DNA of 64,000 nt from the NCBI GenBank assembly GCA_026929865.2, contig CM049418.1:7088501-7152500 (forward strand), written 5' to 3'. The notes under the pieces are model-generated. The model was not told the DNA's origin and ran no database searches. It saw nothing but the letters and a program-made list of their open reading frames with translations. Each line of letters begins with the position of its first letter. The first letter of the stretch is position 1. Positions 1 through 51,500 of the stretch are shown in pieces. This stretch comes from Hyperoplus lanceolatus (lineage: Eukaryota; Chordata; Actinopteri; Uranoscopiformes; Ammodytidae). A program made the position numbers and the translations under genes.

Positions 1-390
<390 letters not shown>

Positions 391-959
391 AAAGCAGGCG
401 GGCTGTGTTTGAACTATAGTGCGTAACTTTTTCATAGAAGTGAATGTCAGTTACATTCAAGCCTCTCAGCTCCAGGTAACTCTCTCCGTATTTCTCAGTA
501 TGGCAGCATATACAAACTGGTGTTGTTCCTCTGGCACTGGCGCAGGGGCTCAAAAGAATCCCAAGAAGTGTCAAAAAGTTTTAAATTGCTGATTCTACTG
601 CTAAGAAAAAACCTGGACGTACAGCAGCGGGTAATAAATCCATGCGCGATCACCAAAAGCTTACCTCATGTAGATGCACCGACAGTTTTGTAATTATTCA
701 TTATTCCTCATGTGGGCCACAGGAGTTACGCACTATAGCCTTAAAGAAAGGGCAAAGTTCTCTCCGAATGTAACTGATTGATTTGAAGTGTTCATCATGT
801 GCAGTTTTAACGACTGGATTGTAGACCACCAATAAACACTAATGTTACTGCAGGGCAGCAGTTTGTCCGAGCTCAATCCCATGGTGTTTGGATTATTTAA
901 AATAAAAAAGGACTCTCCGATGTGCGCAAATGTGCCTTTACCTTCTTTTTCTAAATAAA
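391..959 (+). other. alpha-tubulin 3' UTR and polyadenylation candidates
   Basis: Non-coding sequence after the tubulin stop. AATAAA hexamers on the plus strand occur at 633-638, 831-836, 901-906 and 954-959, so the transcript probably ends shortly after one of these. Which is used cannot be told from sequence. Confidence 0.55.
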
Positions 960-1711
960 GATGTTTGCCCCAAATTCTCTCCATCAAATCTTTCTTGACT
1001 TCCAAGAGTAACAGAGCTGTGACTTATCTTGAATTATTAGCCTGTGGGGTTTGATGATGTTTACAAATAATGTTGGTAAATGAAGACTTTTTCGTTGTTT
1101 TAAACAGAAATTTCTTATATTTATAGTTAAAGAGTGTTGATATAAATATGATTTTAAACGACAGATCATTGAGGCCACGCTTAGTTGAGCGTTTCCATAT
1201 ACTTATACATAACAGTGTAACAAACGGAGTTTGTGACTTTGTGTTAAATATCTTAAAAACTTGTAGAAACTTCTCAAAATGCACCAAGGTTATTAGACAC
1301 GGTGTGAAATATTTCCAGATCGAGCATTGAGGGGGAAACATGTTGTGGTGAAAATGCAGTTTGAAATCATTTGTATCCCCTGGAAACTTTTTAAGTATTT
1401 CACAAAAAAAAGCACCTGATAGACACTGAGTATACTAGACTGAGTATACTATAAATGATTTAAAAAATATATACAACGAAATAAAAGCTTTTACACTTAA
1501 AAGTAAACCAACCAAAATTCTAATGTCAGAAACTGTAACCAAAAAGACCTAACCTCAACTAAAAAGCAATTGTTAATGTATTTATTGCATTTAATTCAAC
1601 ATCAAAGTGGGAATTTGAAAACTTACCCTTGAGCATGCTGGGAGGCTTCCCCACACGTGTAACTGCAGTCACATGATCAGCACTCAGCCAATCATATAAG
1701 TGGTGCTGCTG
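960..1711. other. intergenic, nothing recognised
   Basis: AT-rich spacer between tubulin and the inverted-repeat element. It holds only short frames without splice or family signals, and a direct repeat of the motif GACTGAGTATACTA near 1420-1455. Confidence 0.5.
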
Positions 1712-1719
1712 GTTTCAAC

Positions 1720-3378
1720 CATAAACATTATAAAGGATAGACGCCGCATTGGGCGTTGAGCGCGAGAAATGCGGGCGCCATCTTGGACCGGTCACACGAT
1801 CCACTCAGTGTAGTCTGTTTGGCAGGTGGAATGAACTGTCAGCGCATGTAATTAATCATATTTCATTAAATACCAAACTGATTTTCACGCGGTTTTCTTT
1901 GCTGCAAAGATCATACATGTAGCTAAGATATAGGGCACAAGTTTCGACGTGTTTTAATATTCATAGTGGGCTTAACAGTCATAGAAGATTCTGATATGAT
2001 ATAATAACCAGACGTCCGAGTCACACACTTCGAACATATTGAGGAGACGGTTTGGCATCGACAACCACCATTCCGACTTGTTGTCATTGGTTGTGTCTGT
2101 CTTTCACAAATTAAGGCTGCACCACATTGCCAAACTCGCCTCGCTTGAATTTCTCTTCGGAGTAAAATGCGATTGTAAGGATGGTTAACTTTATTTCATG
2201 CATTTGAGTATTATTGTTTGCTGTTGTTGTTTGATTTTACCTTAATTTAATACTTTTGATTGCTGTGGTTTTGTATTGAATGTGTTTTTAAATGTACCGC
2301 GCTGCAAGGCACGCATTGATTTCCTGTCTGTGTCTGAGGAACCAACTCGAGACTAGACTGAACTTGGTATTCCCCCCCTAGTATAGAACATTGGACAACC
2401 AAGAAGACTTTGCTTTTAAAAAATCCCGTCCTCTTTTAAGAGGCAATTGCCAAACAAGCTTGTGTTTTAGATTAGAGAAATAAAACATATTTTTACATGA
2501 ACACTCATGTTGTCCTTCTCTTTAAATGAGATATTATATACACTGGTTTTTATTTATAGGCTATTTAATGCCTTCATGAGAAACATCCACCCTTCATATG
2601 TACCATGCTCGACTACTCCTCCTAAATTGCCCCGAGCTAACTCCAGTTTAGGAATAACTGCCTTTTCATGTAGTGCCCCTAATTCATGGAATACTCTGCA
2701 GAGCAACTTAAAAATGACTGCTCTTCCTACTCTTGGTTTATTTGAATCTATGATTTCTGAATTTTACACATCTGACTGTAACTGTTTTAGCTGAATTCAT
2801 TGTTCATTTAGTATTTTATTTTTGCTCTTGTTTTGTATTTTGTATAGGCCTACTTTATTTAAATTAACATATTTTATATTTTATTTCTGTTCTCTGTTTA
2901 TGTTATCCCTGTGATTGTCTTTATTGTGTATGCTCGTCACTGTAAATGAATAAATATATTTATATATAGCCTAATCATATATTGTTAACTTATTAAAATA
3001 GCTGACTTTACTGCCCCTATCTGTTTCTGCTTCCCTTTTCGGGGGATGTTCCTCGTTTTGATCTCGGACGTCTGGTTACTTATATCATATCAGAATATTC
3101 TATGACTGTTAAGTCCACTATGAATATTAAAACACGTCAAAACTTGTGCCCTGTATCATAGCGACATGTATGATCTTTGCAGCAAAGAAAACCGCGTGAA
3201 AATCAGTTTGGTATTTAAAGAGATTTGATTAATTACATGCGCTGACAGTTCATTGCACCTGTCAAACAGACTGCACTGAGTGGAACGTGTGACCGGTCCA
3301 AGATGGCGCCCGCATTTCTCGTCAGCGCCAATAGGCAGTAGCGGCCAACGCGGCGTCTATCCATATATAATGTCTATG
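1720..3378. mobile_element. DNA transposon remnant with ~300-bp terminal inverted repeats and 8-bp target duplication
   Basis: The left arm 1720-2020 and right arm 3063-3378 are inverted copies of each other, sharing for example GCGGGCGCCATCTTGGACCG and ACCAGACGTCCGAG with scattered mismatches. The sequence GTTTCAAC stands directly outside both ends (1712-1719 and 3379-3386). An 8-bp duplication is typical of hAT and P-type elements, but no transposase is recognisable. The middle is replaced by a retrotransposon tail (2507-2960). The arm mismatches suggest an old, immobile copy. Confidence 0.8.
2507..2960 (+). mobile_element. 5'-truncated non-LTR retrotransposon 3' end
   Basis: A 95-codon frame (2507-2794) contains AFSCSAPNSWNTLQSNLK, the pattern ending many non-LTR reverse transcriptase proteins (FS..AP..WN.LP..IR). 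It is followed by an AT-rich tail with AATAAAT. The stretch from ACTCTTCCTACT to TTTTAGCTGAATT recurs near 38250-38330, showing a dispersed family. It lies inside the inverted-repeat element at 1720-3378. The clade (L2, Rex1 or other) is not assigned. Confidence 0.65.
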
Positions 3379-3386
3379 GTTTCAAC

Positions 3387-5517
3387 TATCGGCCCATTCT
3401 GCCTCGATTTCAAAATAAGAGGCGCTCACTTTAATCCATTTTGGTGAACTGTGGGTGTTAAACCACAAGGTGACAGTGTTGCCTTACTCCATTCATAACA
3501 GCCACATAGTGGGAAAGATGAAAAAGGCCACTCAAATCTGAATTGAGAGATCTTAAGGCCACCTGCTTTCACTGAGGTAGCTCTTTCTTCTTTATAAAAG
3601 TGCCAGAGACAGACGGTTCAGTCTGTCTCTGGAACTTGTATTAACTAATTGTTTCTGAAGTTGCATTTGGACTTTTTTTTTACTCTCCTCCTTTCCTCAG
3701 CGGACGAGGCCTTCATACCGGCTCTGTAATTGCTTTGATGTAATTAAGTCTATGCTGTGTGGACATGGGACTTATAAAGGGCATAAAGGACAGAGAAAAT
3801 AAGTTTTTTTTCTATTGTGCTGCCAAGTTTTGTAAAAAAAAAAAAAAAAAGAACAGGGAGATGATGCATTGCTGTAGATTAAACTAGCCATGTGCTGATG
3901 TGCACACTTAATTAATTAAAAGTAATTTAAATAATTTAAGTAGACTACATATTTCTGATAACATTTCAGAAACATATTGAACTCAGGAGGTTTAATAAAG
4001 TATTTTTAGACCATGGTAATTTATTCAAAGTACTAAACTCACAAAGGGGGAAAAAAGCTTCAAAGACTCAGAAATGGTCTTATTCATTATTCTTTAATAT
4101 TAAAACAGCCCATAAAATTACAAAAAGACAACTAGCTTTTCTTTATCCTTCCTTCGACCACATCATTAATGTACACAAAGAATAAATAAATTAAACTCAC
4201 AGTACAAACCCCGATACAAACAATAAATGTGGCTCCACAGACAGCTCATCAAGTTTGTTCTTACCAGTGTGAGGCAGTTTTATGCAGCCCCTTTCATACT
4301 AAAGTGGTTGTATCCAAGCATAGACATATATATGTATATTATATTACGTATATTGTATCCAAGGACATATAACTCCACAGTCGGCATGGCGACCAACAGC
4401 TGGAAACAGACGCACTATGCTGCAAAAGCGAAGAGCGACTGAAATGACTCATCCACAAGATAATTTTCAAGTTTATAATACTAAAGAAAAAAAGTATTTG
4501 CAAATAGAGAACGCTATTAAGGAATTAAAGACGAACATTGAAGTGTTTTTATAAAATATTAAAACATACAAATTGAAATAGTAGCAATCAAAACATTGGA
4601 TGACGAGTTTAGTACAGCAGAAATTGTCAGATCAGACAGTGACTGAAAAATTAACTTATTGCCTCTATAATCTAAATATTGAGAAGGAAACTGTTGATGT
4701 GAAACAATAAAAAACAATTTTATTAATAAATTAATAAATAATAAACCTCAGCAGAAACACTGATACTGACATTGAGGCGGATATAGTATATAAAAGAAAA
4801 CATCATATCATGTAAATCTGTTTAGCACTATTGCACAAATCCGTTACCATATATAAATGTTGTTCTCCGCATCCATGTGCATGATGACCACATTCAAGAA
4901 AAGTTTTCTTCTTCTTTTACTAGCTCAAATTTGTTTAAAAAAAGGCAAACTTTACTGAAACCAAACCTCCACAGTCCTGATGAGGTAGACCAGACTTTTA
5001 TGTCTTTAAATAATCTATCTTCTTGGCATTTTAATTATAATAATCTATCTTCTTGGCATTATTGTTATAATAGTTATAAGTTATCATTGTTCATCAGCTT
5101 GGCAGTAAACTCTAAAGCACATAAATATGTAAAGTTTTATTTATAATAAGGATGGTTTTAATTGTCATTTAGATTTTTGCTCATTTAGTCACAAACATTT
5201 CAACATAACTATGCTATTTTATTATACATATACCAAGAATGATCTTTCTTGTATGTGCACTTTGTCCTATTTTGAGCTGCAACTGCTGCTCAATTATTTC
5301 CTTCGGGATGAATGAATAAATTAAGTATTATCTTTCATTGTATTATACCTGCTAAAGTTGCCTCAACATGGCACGATCATTTTAACAGAATTCAAAAACA
5401 CAAAAAGGAGCCATTTTCTGTGTTTTGTCCAAAACAGAGAATATTTCAGGTGCTTCAAACCTCAAATAGACTGTTATGATACATTGTCCATCAAACGTTG
5501 TGCTACACGTATAAACA

Positions 5518-5552
<35 letters not shown>

Positions 5553-5596
5553 CTCAGTCTACCAGGGAGGAAAATTCATGGCCCAGTAACAACTTC
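3387..5596. other. intergenic region upstream of the dpp10 3' end
   Basis: AT-rich and without a supported gene. It holds a poly-A run near 3834-3850, a 30-bp direct repeat (TAATCTATCTTCTTGGCATT) near 5010-5060, and a TTCCTTCGGGATGAATGAATAAATT stretch near 5298-5322 that looks like a fish retroposon 3' tail. TTTATT at 5136-5141 and 5218-5223 would be AATAAA on the minus strand, possible poly(A) signals for dpp10 375-460 bases after its stop. Confidence 0.45.
5520..5551. repeat. (AC)n microsatellite
   Basis: Uninterrupted AC dinucleotide run, about 16 units, in the dpp10 3' flank. Confidence 0.95.
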
Positions 5597-43266
<37,670 letters not shown>

Positions 43267-45199
43267 CTTTCTATCTCAGTTTCACCGAATGCTCCTTTAA
43301 AAAATAAATCTTAAAAAAATAAAATGCAGCTAGATTTTTTTTAAAGTTTCCTCCGACTTCCCGTACAATTGCACCTCCAAGCTGACCTAAGCAGACACGG
43401 ATGATGATAAAACACAGAGAGCTGAAAGCTGCAATGCTCTCCCAACGCGTTGGTGTTGGACATTAAATAGTTTTTTTTTCTTCTTCTTTATTCCCTCTCT
43501 CTCTCTCCCTTCACTCTCTGGCATGACATTTGAATGTAGTCCCTCCTATTCTCCTCTTTCCTAGTGCTCTGTGCCACTGACAGACAGTTCATAAAGCAGG
43601 ATGTTGCCAGTGCCTCCCACATGCGAGAAAACGCTTTTCCCTTCATCAGAATGCAAATTGGCTGCAGGCAAAGACATCGCAGGCGTTTTGTTTTTTGTTT
43701 TTCAATCCAAAAGCATTTTCTTTTTCCCTGACGTTCATGTTCAAAAGCTTCTTATAACATGCATTTGGCGTTTGGATGAAAGACATTTTGAAAAGACATG
43801 TTGTCTATTTGCTTTTGAAAAACACGTTGATGAATGAATGTTAAATGCAAACTCTGACCCTTTGAGAAACCCGCTGCTGAATAAATAGTACTTTACTTAA
43901 GACACTAGATTAAGAAGAGGGAATATTTACAGAAGCCAAGAAAGGCCATGATTACAATACTTGAAGTAGGCCTACTCGTTATAACCACCAAACAAGCTCT
44001 GTTTTCTTGAGATCGCAAGATGTTCATTGAATATTTGAATACAATCAAGCACTGCCCCTCTTTATCTCTTTTCCCCAGATTTGTTGTTGTACCTTACAGT
44101 AACACTGTTGTGTCCATTATAAATGCATGAGCAGAATTAATATTTGATGAGCTGGCGAATCTCCACTCCACCAATCATATATCTATCATTGAGTGTAATC
44201 GCTTGCTTTGAGCACGAGCAGCTTTTAGTCTCTATTGGATGTATCCATTCACTTCCATTCCATGAGGTCAATTTCCCGCTCTGGCTCTTTATGCATATTA
44301 GAAGTTGAAAGCCATTGCTGAATCTCCCCTTTTCAGTCTCTGTCTGAAATTCTGCGTTTAAGAGCCTGTCTCTGAAGGCAATATATTTTACAGTTTTTTC
44401 CCTGTGTGGCTGGCAGATACAAAGATGTTAACTTTGAAATTTGATCTTGGGTTTGGAAGGCCGTCAGAGAGTCCAATAAAAGAGGACATTAAAGCAAACG
44501 ACTAGAGCCTTTATCTCCTCCTTTCTCCTGAGTTTAATAGTTCCTGCTGGCCCGCTATGTGTCTGGTTGCAAATGTACTGGTTAGATGCTAGAATACAAT
44601 GATGTAATATAACTCCATATCCATATGCATCAGGTAATAAAACTGGATCTATAACCTAAAGGAAATCCCTGTCTTATTTAATGACACTGGCAGGAAGCTG
44701 GAAACTATAATGGAATAACATGAGATGATGGTATTATATTGTACAGGGGCAATACAGTAGTACTAATACCTTAAACTGAAACACAAATATATTTAAGTAA
44801 AGTACAAATAACTAAGAATTGTACATAAATACATTAGTGGTAGAAGTCATAATATTAATAAATGTACTTTGTTACTTTCCTTCACTGAAAGCTGGCTTGA
44901 CATGTATTTTAAAAGTAACAATTGTGCCTGTGTTTGAGTGAGCTCAATAATTTTAATGTCTTGTACAATATTTTCAGACAAAGATTTTAGGACTCTGTTG
45001 CAGGTTGAGTTAAAAAAAAATCAGAGAAGGGCAGTAAGAAAAAAAACAGATGATGTCACAATGCTTTTACGCCATAGAAAAAAGTTGGTTTTATTTGTAT
45101 CTTTCACCAAGCATAAGTTATGTAATAATCTTCCCAATGTTATTTTAATCATTAAAAATGAGTTGGTCCTCACGAGCATCTCCATTCATTCTGTGTCCG
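43267..45199. other. gap between dpp10 5' end and the NHE 3' end
   Basis: 1.9 kb. It must contain the promoter and 5' UTR of the MNQ dpp10 transcript (reading minus, from higher coordinates) and the 3' UTR of the NHE gene. TTTATT at 45090-45095 is AATAAA on the minus strand, about 105 bases past the NHE stop, a plausible poly(A) signal. No other gene was seen. Confidence 0.5.
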
Positions 45200-45543
45200 T
45201 CATGATCTCTTGGACCCTCGCAACCCCTGTAACAAGTGTCTGAGTAAGGGGTTTCCTGCACAGTTATCCAGGGGGGCCTGGTTGTCCGGTACCCAGCTGG
45301 GAGGAGGACGAGGTGCTCCCCCTCTTTCTCCTGCACCTTCAGAGTCAGTGGGGTCTTCATCAGCCAAATGCAACACTGGTGCTCTGCTTCCAGGACCCCA
45401 CTCATCCAAAAGATCCACCCCAGGAGAGGAGGAGTGTGGGCGGGTGGAGGCGGCTTGCTGTTCCCCTGCTTTTGGAGCCTCCTTGATGGTGTTCAGCCTC
45501 TTCATAAGTAGAGAGCGGGTCGAGGAGCGGGTGGACACACCAG
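45200..45543 (-). CDS. slc9a2: NHE last coding exon
   Basis: 344 bases, acceptor TGTTAG|CTG, encoding [20 protein letters not shown], a Pro/Ser/Asp-rich stretch ([35 protein letters not shown]) and a basic end GLRGSKRS before TGA. NHE C-terminal tails are poorly conserved, so this exon rests mainly on frame and total length. Confidence 0.75.
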
Positions 45544-48500
45544 CTAACAGTGGAGATAGTATTCAAGCATTAGTTTAGTTAATTAGGGGGGGCACTTCAG
45601 GTGAATAGGGGAAAATCTTTTTCATTTTATAAATACATGAATACTATGTACATGTCTTAAAAATGCATTTTCAGCATGTTTTATGAGGAAAATGAATCAC
45701 AGATCAGACAAATTCCAACATGTAAAAATCCTTCTGTAATAATCTTTATAATAGTGCTAAGAATGATTGGGGAAGTTTAAGTTGATGTAAGTTCTTTAAA
45801 AGTTGAGATTCATGGTTTACAGTGTTGAAAAAAGTGTCACACATTAATATCATCCAACTTTTGCAGGATAAACCCTTTTTGTGTCACCGTGACTTCGTCT
45901 CCGTAGGGGAAAGGCCGTCTCCAGATCTCCTCCAGGCTGGAGGGAGAAGTATCTCTGGGACTTGGGTACATTTTGATCGGGCTGAAATAGCAGGGAGAGT
46001 GAAGGTGAGGAATGTCAGAATACAAATAATGTTTTAACCTTCTCTACAACAGAAACCCACCAGCTCTCGTAGACTTCCTGGCCGGAGGTTGCGAAGGATG
46101 CTCGGGTGGTGGCGAATCAGGATCTCCCTGGCGATGCTGTCGTCGGGGAGATTGTACCTGTTGAAACCCTTGGTCTGGAAAGCATAGAGAGATATTTGGC
46201 GGAAGTTGAACAACATTGAATACGAACACTTTAAAATTAGGAAATTATTTTGGGAGTGGATATCAGTTCAATCCTGTGTATCCTGACAAATCTAAACCCA
46301 CTTTTTTTGTGGGATTTATTGATAGTAATTAAAATATACTTTTCCTAGAAAATTCCTAGTAATTAAAATATACTTTTCCTAGAATTATAACAAAGTTATT
46401 TAATATTATGGTTGATTTGCAGTGTCTTTGATATAACTTCCTCCGGTTCCATTCATTCCACAAATTTAGAACCTTCCATGGTCAAAAATACGATTGTTTT
46501 TATTGCTTTAATAAGGCAATCTGTTAACACTCACTTCATCACTTCTTCTGTCACTCATTTTAAAGACCAGGAGAAATTACCATTCATTCTGTAGGTGGAA
46601 AGCATGACACTAATGTAGTTTTCGCTAAAAAAAAATATGTCATCGCTTTGGTATGTACCTGCTGTCTGATCTTGTACATGTGCTTTGACAGTATGTCGTG
46701 TATTTTCCCAAAATCTTCATTTTGTTTCCTCCTTGGTCGAGACGCCGGCCTCCTCTCTTCACTGATAGGGAAGCAAGAGCAGTGAACAGTGAACCAGACA
46801 CATCGCTGAAATGTGTTCTGTCATCAGTGCTATCGACGTTAACAATGAGAACGGCAATTAGGACCGAGAGAAAGATCCTCATCTGCTGGAGCCAAATTAG
46901 ATTTAGCTCCAAGCATTTTGCTGATGCACTCATGCTGACACTTAGTCAGAAGATACAGTTTCAGTCTTACAAACTGAATTGCATTACACATTTCAAATAA
47001 TTTTATAACGCAATTATAAGTTTGACTAAACTTTGTCTGTTTGCGTTTCTATATTTATCCCATACCACCATCTTTAACGGCCATCATCTCAACATTAGCA
47101 ACATTTTCATATGTATTCAAACATTCCTAATAATACAAAGAGTGATTGTCAAGGAAGTAATCAGCTGGCAAAGTTTCCTGATGATACCTTAAACATGTTA
47201 CCCTATCCACCTGCAGTGTCTCGCCTTGATAAAAAAGGACAAATATGATCAGTTGGCAGAGCGTACTTGAGAGATTGGATAGATGGCGCTGCGCTGATGT
47301 CTCCCATACTAGTGTCAAGTATCTCCAAGGCGTTCTGCAACTCCAGCCTCTTATACAGAGACACGATGCTGGACTCGGCCCGGGTGTCTCGGACAAGGAT
47401 GCGCCTCAAAACACGGTCATTGAACTTCTTGAACCTGACGCAAACACAAAGGGGTAAAGGCGACTGGTAAGGTTTGTGTATTGGCAATAATTTACCGATA
47501 CAATATGCATCAAGATACATGGGTTATGATATGATATATCGCGATAGATAGCTATACGATGCAGTTTGCCATATTCCACATAGTTCACTGAAAATGTAAA
47601 AACAGTAGAAAAATAAGTTGTTGGCGGTATTCATACGCCTTATATTGATAATTCAGTGGACATTTTGAGTTAAAATGGCTGTATCGATATCGAGGCCTTA
47701 TGACTGATACATCACGCTTCATGGACTTTATGGGAATTCTTCCTAATTCCCTAAATCAAACCATTGTATCAATAATTAAATAACTCCTTTTGATATTTCA
47801 CAATCTAGTTAGATACATGATTCCTACTTGTCTTTCCAGTAATAGTGGCTCCATTGTCCACACAAGTCCTCAATGCCACAGACAATGTGCTCCATCATCT
47901 GGAAAAACACAAGAAAATAATACACCAGCTACAGGCAGAACAATAAATATCTTTATTGGCTGATACTTGCCCTTGTGTGAAACTCTACGTTAATGGAGTT
48001 CAGGACTTTGTTGGTTCTCCTGATGTTTATATATTCTAGTATTGGACGAACGCTGATGCCCTGTAAAGAAAACAGACAAAGGTAAATATTTAAAAGGCGC
48101 ACACGAGTGGCTGTTTCCATGCACAGATCTGTTTGTCATCAGCACATTTTAATTCGTGTTTGCATCCACTATTCTCTGTCTTTTAGCTCCTGTTTTGGGA
48201 ACCACCTCCTCAGGGAACTATACTGTCTCTTCAGCTCCAAAATTAAAATAATAAAAAAAATGTTTATAAAACTATATTTGCATTTAGGCATTTTCAGTCT
48301 TCCATATTGACAAGGATACATATGATGACAATGAAAAAGTTAAGTGTACACCTGTATGAAAACGGTGACTATAATGATTGTGATTGAAGCCGTGACAAAC
48401 AGGTTCTTCCTGTTGATGGTGTCGGGCAAAGTGAAGACTAGGGCGAAGCAGATTGCGCCTCGCAGGCCTCCGTAGGAAAGGCCAAACTGGTCCTTGAAAT

Positions 48501-51500
48501 TGAACGGGATGGTGCGGAAAGGGTTGATGATCTGGGTCAGCACCAGGATGCCTGAAAGACAAAGTATTGGGAAAATCAGCTTGATTTAAACTTACCAACT
48601 TCTTTTCGTATAATAGGTGTTTCATTCTATCGTTCAAATTCTTCATGATCTTTTAAAATCAAATTCTTCACAATCAATTTGTTCATATTGACTTCATATT
48701 ATTGTGTTTTCTCTATTTTCTGCTTTTTAAGAAGGTTTAAATGTATCCTCTCTCACCAAGTCCTCTCCAGATGAATGTGAACAGCAGTGTGAAGAGGATG
48801 TAGGCCCAGTTCCACTCATGCTCACTGGTTATGGTGACCACGCCCAGGAAGAAGAAGATGAGCGTTTCGGAGATTGTGGCGAGCATCTTGACAACATGGC
48901 GGATGGTGGTGCAGGACCTCTGGGAGACGTTCTCCTCCACGTAATACTTCATGGTGATGGCACATGTTATGATGCTGAACGGAGGAACAAATGCTTAAAT
49001 ACAATAGTTGTCATATACGAAGGCTACATTCTTGCTACTGTGAAAAGGTGTGTAAGTTTTCTTTTACCAGGCCATCTTTGTAAGTAAGAATTTGTTGTTA
49101 ATGACCCGCCTGGTTAAATAAAAGTTAAAGGTCACATATAATGCTAAATTCACTTTTTTTATGGGGTTTCAACATTAATATGGGTCCCCTGTGTACCTAA
49201 AGTCTCCCAAAGTATGAGGAAAACAACCCTCCACCTCGACCTTTCTGAATACCAGTGTTCCATAACCCCAGTCCGTTCTCTGATGAGGGGCGTGGCTTAT
49301 CCCCTTATGGCGTCATATGGGGAGAAGCCACGCACCCTCATTACAACCTTAACTTATCAACAAGTCCACCTGTGATAAGCACACCTCCATATAAACCAAC
49401 TGTTAGATTAAGGACCAATCAGGGCAGACTGGGGTTAAATAGATCGTTTCAGACAGAAGCTGAAAGGAGGAGATCCAGCACTGGCACAGTGAGAAATATA
49501 AAGAGTTTTTTGGACGCTACATTATTAAAACTGTTTCTAGTAGAAATCTAAAATAACAATTTTGAAACGGAAAATTAACAATATAGGGGAGAGTGGCCTA
49601 AGTTGTGCATTTTGGAAGTTGTTCCACCCCTTGTTTCTAGAAAACCGTGGAAGAAATTTTAAATGTGACCACATATTTAAGAAGAGCCATCCATTTGACT
49701 CATCCTGTAAAGAAGGGAGACACAAGGAATAAGACATAAGCACATTTAAGCTCAAAAAACTGTGTTTTGCCTTTCAAAGTAAAATTTCCATGATCAAGGT
49801 GTTTTGATTATTGTGTCTGAACAATTATAGACAGGTTTGAAAACATTTGACACATGTTTTAGTGCTTTGGTATGCTACATTTTGAGTCTATACAGTTAGC
49901 ACGAAGTCAGCCCTAAACTGCTGCATCATGCTTATTATCCAAAATTCTGGGGATGGGGTGATTTGTGCCAAAGGGCCTGGGTGAGTTATAAGTAAGTAAG
50001 TAAGTAAAATGTATTTATAAAAGCGCATTTATGACAGTTTGCACTGTCCAAAGTGCTGTACATAGTGCATTCAGTAGGTAAACAATGAAGGTAAAATAGG
50101 AATAACCAAAATAAAAGACGTAAAGCCCATACATCCACATAAACACAGATAGTAGTGCAGAGGTAAGATAGTTAATGGGGAGGAAACACCAGGGTGTACA
50201 TATGGGTTTTGAGCCTTGATTTAAAGGCAGAAATGTAGGGGAATCACATTTGTCAGGTGGCAGTTGGTTCCACAAGCACGGAGAAACTAGTGCAAAGTAC
50301 ATTTCTGAGAGTTGTGCCAGTGGCATGGCTGTATACGCTGGTCACCAAAAGAAAGTGATTGTCTACAGTAGCTCAGAAGAGAGTGACATCTCAATTCCAC
50401 TTAACGACACCACTGATGAGAGTTCAGATGGCCAGAAAGATGATGATGGTGACTTTGTCATTGTGAGCTTTGCAGGTAAAACCATTAGATCTGCTAGGCC
50501 TTGTTTAAGAAAATTGTCCTTCAATCTTTGTCAACTATTTACTTTAAATAAACCTTAAATAAGTAATTGTCTAATGGATTTGTCTTGCATTACAGTTTAT
50601 GAGATATATAGAAATGGCACAATTCACCCCATGGTATTCTCTCCAACCGCACAACTTACACCACACCGGGGGCAAGTTGTGCATCAAGACAACTTTTTTT
50701 CCGAAAGCTATATTTCTTCAACAGTTTATTCCAGATCCAAAGTTTTTATTGCCAGGGATGCACAACACCCTGAAATATATGTACATATTTGAGTTGGAGA
50801 CTTTACTGTCAAGGCCTTACTTTAAAGTTACTTTGAGTGAAAAGTTGCACAACTTAGGCCACTCTCCCCTATATGACCTTTAAAAATATATATATATATT
50901 TTGAACATCTTTCCTTTTACTTGTAATGGAGTATTTTGCTACTAAGTTATTGATTAATGAATACTTCTTCCACCACTGCCCTATGGATTCAGGCCCAAAA
51001 GCATTTTGTGGATAACTGTGTGTTTTTGCCTAAACTCACGCCAAGACACTGGAGATGGCGAAGCACTCTGCCACCAGGTAGGCCAGGTAGCTGTACATGA
51101 AGACGAACAGGGGCTCGATCTGACGCACGTTGTGGGTGAAGCGCGTGGTGAACGCCGCCACAAATCCAAACAGGAGGCCGAAGAGGACGCCCCCGGCCGC
51201 CACCACAGCGAACCGGGCCACTCCCAGGAACACATCGGTGGATTCAATGACTGGCATATCCGCCAGGAAGGAGAACATGCTGGAAAGCACCTATGCAAAA
51301 AAGGAACAAATTATCTTTCTTTTTTTTTGGAAAGATGTTGTCGAGCAGGTTCAACTGCTCAAACACTCTCGTAGCATTAGAGCCAATTAAACTATTGTTT
51401 TAATTGTTTGAATTAGGGGTCAGGCTGGATATCGTGCACCAACATGACTTTCTGTTGGTGACGTGATGTTGGGATGCAACACAGTAGCAAGACACAGTAT

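Larger units (their letters stand above)
49129..50879. mobile_element. TTAA element family E, interrupted by a second transposon
   Basis: Left end AGGTCACATATAATGCT after TTAA (49125-49128). Right end TATATGACCT before TTAA (50880-50883). The internal sequence (GGGGCGTGGCTTATCCCC, CACGCACCCTCATTACAAC) runs to about 49585, where the element is broken by the insertion at 49586-50870. Lies in NHE intron 4. Confidence 0.75.

Noticed and set aside
2507-2794. 95-codon frame as a host gene
   Set aside because: It matches the end of a non-LTR reverse transcriptase and lies inside a transposon.
43601-43837. 78-codon frame upstream of dpp10
   Set aside because: No recognisable domain and on the opposite strand to the nearby gene. 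Probably chance.
45145-45405. Second minus-strand frame over the last exchanger exon
   Set aside because: Only the other frame joins exon 12 in phase and gives a total divisible by three.
45846-45888. Ending the exchanger at the TGA just after exon 12
   Set aside because: Possible as an unspliced variant, but splicing at CACG|GTGACA keeps the frame and reaches a tail of normal length.
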